64,000 bases of DNA from Larimichthys crocea (taxonomy: Eukaryota; Chordata; Actinopteri; Sciaenidae). The position numbers and the translations under genes are program-made. The notes beneath the pieces were generated by a model. The model saw only the letters and a list, made by a program, of their open reading frames with translations, was not told where the DNA came from and made no database searches. Shown piece after piece: positions 60,601-64,000 of this stretch. Numbering within the stretch: the stretch's first letter is position 1; every line of letters begins with the position of its first letter. The stretch spans positions 15,163,157 to 15,227,156 of the forward strand of contig NC_040018.1 of NCBI RefSeq assembly GCF_000972845.2. The letters are read 5' to 3'.

Positions 60601-62306
60601 TGAGACATCCAAACACATGGCATTTGATAGTAAAATAGTGTTGCCAGTCCTCAATGGACCATCACTGTTTAAGGGGTTGATAACTGAATGGCATTGTGAA
60701 TCTGTAGTCTTTTAACAGCTAGTGATTTCAGCATGTGTTCTTTCAAAACTTTGTTAACGTAGAAAGAATGCACCACTCTTGACACAGAAGCTTTTTGTTT
60801 CAGAGACAAAAAAAGATGAGGGTGGTATTTTATTTGGATACTTAATCCTTTAACATTATCAGTCTCAGTATTGCATTATAACATGTTTATATAGTCATAT
60901 ATTAATATTGTAATGTCAGTTAATAGGTTTTAACCTGAATGTTACAGTCTTATGGAGAAATCATTTATAGTGGCTCAGGAATTTTAAAGGTTTCCTGTAT
61001 AGTTTTAGTCACTAGTTGCACCATGGAGCATGCTTTTTATTTGTGGGTCCCCGTTTTCCACTGATTTACAGGTACCAACAAAGACAGGAAAGAAGAAGTT
61101 AGTAAACATGGACGTAAATAATGCAGAATGTGCATTATTATTTAAAATTGAGTAACTCTGAATGTAAACAGAACTTCTCTGCATGGCACTTATTTAATGT
61201 GTACCACAAAAGGCATTGTGTGTAGTATTTAAAAATGTCTTATTCCTTATGTGATGATCTATAATATGACAGTGAATAATGCAAAGACTCAAAGGTGCTG
61301 TTGAAGGATGTTGCTGGTGCCAGACCAAGCACAGAATGAGTCTGGTTTATGTCGTAACAAAGTTAAACAAGGCAGCGCTGACAATTTTACGATGACTAAA
61401 GTCCGCCACATGGAACAATGTGTGCCGAGGTGATCATAAAGGTTATGTAAAGACTGTGCATGCACATTCTTCTATTTGTGCATGCAGACACTTACAGAGT
61501 TTTGTCCATCTCAGTTTTGGTATTTTAGTCCCCTGCCAATGCACACAGCACAAACCAACAGCTGCCATTTTAAGATACATATATCAGGTACACATTGAAC
61601 ATCTTGTGGGTCAACTATACATGCTTAACAGATAGGCCCAAGGCATGTTTCCATCAGGACAGTTCCATCCATCCTGATCGGGTTATCCACTTATACAGAG
61701 GAAGAGATATGATATGGATAAAGAAATATAGTTATGACATTCTGCCAAGTTCTTATTTTATTGTTGAGATAGAGTTATGTATCTGAGAACAATAGAATGT
61801 TGTGTTTTATAACACAACCTTAGATTACCCTGGTTTATGGTGCTTTGTGTTTATTATTTGAATGATGAAAGAGATGCAGTGTTTTATTAATTACTGAAGA
61901 GCTGTTATTGAGAAATGCTTTGAAAGATGTCACTGATTCTGCAAGCCTTGGGCTTAATAACTAATAACTATAAATGAAAGTAGGACAAATCGAGTGTTTC
62001 CAGTGAGGCAAGACTGTTGAACTAGTGGCAACTATTGCAGATGTTCCTTAAGATACACTGAAGAAATTAAAATATTTAAGAAAATTATCAGATCAGATAC
62101 ACGAAAATTGTATATTAAGTGACCTCTCTTTTCTCAAGGGTGGACTGAGGCAGGAAGATGACATGGAAGTCGCTCGAGCTGGTCAGGAGCTGAACCAAGA
62201 AGTGAATCGTCTAATGGTGGCAATGAGGGACATGCTGGCAAACATCAGGTTTCAAGAGCCACCAAGAGAGGACAACCCCTACAGAGATGAGGAGGAATGG
62301 GACTGA
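48094..62306 (+). CDS. tcf25: transcription factor 25 / Rqc1 homologue (ribosome quality control)
   Basis: Eighteen exons: 48094-48315, 49524-49634, 49752-49817, 49940-50061, 50668-50733, 50829-50911, 51903-52033, 52783-52882, 54245-54338, 54447-54539, 56031-56136, 56249-56408, 56524-56611, 57023-57181, 57268-57358, 58251-58330, 58467-58542 and 62139-62306 (TGA). They encode 671 aa (human 676). The family acts with listerin and NEMF on stalled 60S subunits and was first named NULP1. Seen: the start [19 protein letters not shown], an acidic, low-complexity N-terminus with a Lys run (about 115-125) suited to nuclear/nucleolar targeting, then the conserved core from [10 protein letters not shown] (181-190) through [30 protein letters not shown] and APRNIHRHV (542-550), and an acidic end EEEWD. 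The exon 4 acceptor (tctggag) is weak. The last intron (3.6 kb) is much the largest. Confidence 0.95.
48655..48690. repeat. (AC)n microsatellite
   Basis: Eighteen dinucleotide units in tcf25 intron 1. Confidence 0.95.
49020..49140. repeat. degenerate teleost interspersed repeat
   Basis: Contains 'gagctgctgcattttgaact', 'agttggaggcgagagagaga' and 'gagggagttacagtagtcta', phrases of a dispersed fish repeat related to the piece at 16352-16560. Borders are approximate. Confidence 0.5.
50912..51902 (+). other. tcf25 intron 6
   Basis: 1.0 kb AT-rich intron, nothing recognised. Confidence 0.65.
52034..52782 (+). other. tcf25 intron 7
   Basis: 0.75 kb AT-rich intron, nothing recognised. Confidence 0.65.
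52883..54244 (+). other. tcf25 intron 8
   Basis: 1.4 kb intron. The part at 53280-53700 is richer in G+C than its surroundings and may be an old element, but I recognise no family. An imperfect 'tctttctttcgttctttc' run precedes the acceptor. Confidence 0.6.
54540..56030 (+). other. tcf25 intron 10
   Basis: 1.5 kb intron containing a perfect 14-bp inverted repeat at 55885-55920. Otherwise nothing recognised. Confidence 0.65.
55885..55920. repeat. perfect 14-bp inverted repeat (hairpin)
   Basis: The left arm tggatattcattat (55885-55898) and right arm ataatgaatatcca (55907-55920) are perfect reverse complements around the 8-base spacer ccatacaa. The spacer sequence recurs just after the right arm. 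Confidence 0.95.
56843..56972. repeat. imperfect 65-bp tandem duplication in tcf25 intron 13
   Basis: Unit one starts 56843 and unit two 56908, both reading 'atgcttatctarctatgtaa' then 'cagctgactaaagtaactta'. A few substitutions separate them. Confidence 0.85.
57359..58250 (+). other. tcf25 intron 15
   Basis: 0.9 kb intron. A 125-codon minus-strand frame at 57475-57852 has no recognisable content and I treat it as chance. Confidence 0.65.
58735..59038 (+). mobile_element. non-LTR retrotransposon 3' fragment
   Basis: The + strand shows a decayed reverse-transcriptase C-terminal pattern ([24 protein letters not shown] followed by [13 protein letters not shown] codons), broken by stops and frameshifts. 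It ends 'gtcgctttggataaaagtgt' 'cagctaaatgactaaatgta', the 3' end also seen at 40500-40745. It is inactive. Confidence 0.65.
59045..59245 (+). mobile_element. 5S-rRNA-like dispersed element (SINE3-like)
   Basis: 59060-59094 (gggcttggctagtacctgga then tgggaggcctcctag) resembles the internal-control region of 5S rRNA (gggcctggttagtacttgga tgggagaccgcc). It continues 'gtggtgttggtgggccagta' 'gggggcag' and later 'gatgaga.aaactgaggtcc' 'tgactcactgtg', an order I recall from a dispersed fish repeat. It is not a functional 5S gene. Confidence 0.6.
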
Positions 62307-62789
62307 GAGGAGGGAGACATAGGTGGAATTTTTAGTGTGAGGATCGAGAGGAAACAAATGTAATGACAGTCAGAAATTCAAATATTTAATGGTGTTTATA
62401 ATAATTAAAAAGAGATGGAGTGGGACAACTGAATTGTATTTTTCATTTGTCATTTTGGAGTTCCAACATCTCCACTCTTGGTTCTATGTTTCTCTGGAAG
62501 AAGAAGAACAAACACCTTTTATGTTGCATGGACATTTTGTATCACAAATGCAAAAAGCTTGAAATGGAATATTAATCTCTTTTAATTTTAATTTTGTGTT
62601 AAGAATAATCAACAAGTCATATGACTTTCATGACGTGTAGATTTGTAGACTTGTAACAGAGTTGTAGAAAAATTTTGACCCGCTACTGATATCCCCACCA
62701 GTTTAAATTACGTTCAGTATTTCAGATAAGCATTTCTAAAAAGATCCAGAACCATTATCATCTTGTACAGAGTTTACTTGAAATTAAAT
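62307..62789 (+). other. tcf25 3' UTR
   Basis: AT-rich sequence after the stop codon. ATTAAA variants at 62404-62409 and 62783-62788 are possible poly(A) signals. No canonical AATAAA is close. Confidence 0.45.
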
Positions 62790-62868
62790 AATATAATTAT
62801 ATAATTATATATATATATATATCTATATATATATATATATTATATATATATATATATAATATATATAT
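62790..62868. repeat. (TA)n microsatellite
   Basis: Nearly pure TA run that abuts the left end of the inverted-repeat element. Confidence 0.93.
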
Positions 62869-63927
62869 TAGGGCTGTCGATCGATTAAAAAAAATTAACT
62901 AATTAATCGCAAAGAATTCTGTAATTAATCGCGATTAATCTATCAATAAATGTTCAATAAATTAATGCATTTTTCTGAGACTGAAGCTTATAATGAATAT
63001 TTATTATGTAAAATGATCAAATTAATGTAGAATAAACACAGAGAAATATATTTAATTCATTCATTTTATTGGCCTAAGGTGCACACATGCACAGTGCAAA
63101 CAGAGAAAAGCCAGAATGAGGAATATACTGACGATGCCACACTCTTGTAGTGTAGACAGGGTGTTTTGTTTTGAGGTGATATGTTAAAGTGTGTTACTTC
63201 TGTGGAATTTAAATTCGCTTTGCAACTGTGCAAATGCCTTGTTTTTGTCCAACGAGCCGTCTTTTTAAAATGAAATGTTCCCCCAAAGTCCGTCCTTATC
63301 CATCTTTTCGCCATAGACTCCTTTAGTTGGATAGACATAGACATATACATAGACTCTCCTTTAGTTAGGATAGATCTAGACATATATACAGACTCTCCTT
63401 TAGTTAGGATAGATCATAGACATATATACATAGACTCTCCTTTAGTTAGGAAGTTCATAGACATATACTCGACTCTCCTTTAGTTAGGATAGATCATAGA
63501 CATATGACTCTCCTTTAGTTAGGATAGATCATAGACATATAGACTCTCCTTTAGTTAGGATAGATCATAGACATATATACATAGACTCTCCTTTAGTTAG
63601 GATAGATCATAGACAATACATAGATGCCTCTGAGCAGGTTGGTCCGTTGCTGCGATACGTTACGTCCGCCATATTGGATGTGGCAGATCTGCCCGTAAAC
63701 TAATACAAGCAGGGCCGGTTTAGCTGTGGGCAATGTGGGCGACAGTGCAGGGCGCAGTCTCCGTGAGGGCTTTAAGTTATGCCTCTATACACCCATTCAC
63801 ACCACACAAACTATATCTGGGAACAAAGCTCTACTTTGCCAAATCCAAAATGGCGGCCCACCGAACGTAAACAAAACCGCGTTAATTGCGTTAATTTTTT
63901 TTAAACGCGTTAATTTTGACAGCACTA
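62869..63927. mobile_element. terminal-inverted-repeat DNA element, about 1.06 kb
   Basis: The left end tagggctgtcgatcgatt and right end (ttaattttgacagcacta, reverse complement tagtgctgtcaaaattaa) are inverted copies. Next to each end lie sub-terminal AATTAATCGC / GCGTTAATT words, repeated. This is a layout I know from common fish DNA transposon relics. No transposase frame is present. The flanks are AT repeat, so the target-site duplication cannot be read. It contains a minisatellite at 63313-63622. Confidence 0.65.
63313..63622. repeat. minisatellite, 8 units of about 33-43 bp
   Basis: Eight recurrences of 'ctcctttagttaggatagat' followed by 'catagacatat' with variable 'atacatagact' filler. 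Unit length varies by deletion of the filler. Lying inside the TIR element, it creates the 105-codon minus-strand frame at 63066-63383 in part, which is not a gene. Confidence 0.9.
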
Positions 63928-63961
63928 ATATAATCATATTATATGTGTGTGTGTGTGTGTG

Positions 63962-63997
<36 letters not shown>

Positions 63998-64000
63998 TAT
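63928..64000. repeat. (GT)n/(TA)n microsatellite at the window end
   Basis: GT run at 63944-63977 followed by TA run to the last base, so it continues beyond the window. Confidence 0.93.

Larger units (their letters stand above)
58543..62138 (+). other. tcf25 intron 17, repeat-bearing
   Basis: 3.6 kb intron before the last exon. Its first 700 bases hold a non-LTR-like 3' end and a 5S-rRNA-like element. The remaining 2.9 kb is AT-rich and featureless to my reading. The acceptor is ctcaag. Confidence 0.7.

Noticed and set aside
63066..63383. 105-codon minus-strand frame as a gene
   Set aside because: It lies in the TIR element and its start falls in the minisatellite. No transposase or other motif is visible.
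63313..63622. CRISPR-like array
   Set aside because: Units are variable in length with similar, not unique, spacers. The host is a vertebrate, and this is a minisatellite inside a transposon relic.

Overview
The window is vertebrate nuclear DNA from a ray-finned fish, most likely a spiny-rayed (percomorph-type) teleost. The evidence is split genes with GT-AG introns, clear fish-type orthologues, very long (CA)n/(GT)n microsatellites, and several interspersed repeats that I recognise as typical of teleost genomes. These include tRNA-derived SINEs, an L2-like LINE 3' end, a hAT-type miniature element and a 5S-rRNA-like element. The species cannot be fixed from the sequence alone. I rebuilt the gene models by hand from exon phase, splice sites and remembered family features.

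Layout: positions 1-21639 hold no exon I can support, only repeats and unique-looking non-coding DNA. This may be intron or upstream DNA of the first gene. Six genes follow, all on the + strand. (1) The 3' part of an hnRNP C/RALY-family RNA-binding protein gene (21640-30599), whose RRM exons are not seen. (2) urah, 5-hydroxyisourate hydrolase (33835-35092), complete, with a short first exon carrying a peroxisomal PTS2 signal. (3) pdcd5 (35726-37942), complete, 6 exons, 126 aa. (4) mvd, mevalonate diphosphate decarboxylase (39799-43296), complete, 10 exons, 397 aa. (5) cyba, p22phox (44413-46088), complete, 6 exons, 185 aa. (6) tcf25, the Rqc1 homologue (48094-62306), complete, 18 exons, 671 aa. 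The right end (62.8-64 kb) is AT-rich satellite plus a roughly 1.06 kb terminal-inverted-repeat element with an internal minisatellite.

The genes do not form a functional pathway. They are housekeeping or immune genes: purine breakdown, isoprenoid synthesis, NADPH oxidase, ribosome quality control, apoptosis and RNA binding. As I recall, in human MVD, CYBA, TCF25 and the URAH pseudogene lie on 16q24 while PDCD5 is on 19q13, so the block may reflect ancestral vertebrate linkage.

I found no convincing undescribed biological system. The points most worth a second look are the PTS2 microexon of urah, the divergent Ser/Arg-rich hnRNPC/RALY-like tail, three phased CCAAT boxes before mvd, the TIR element with its minisatellite, and several well-delimited mobile elements with target-site duplications.
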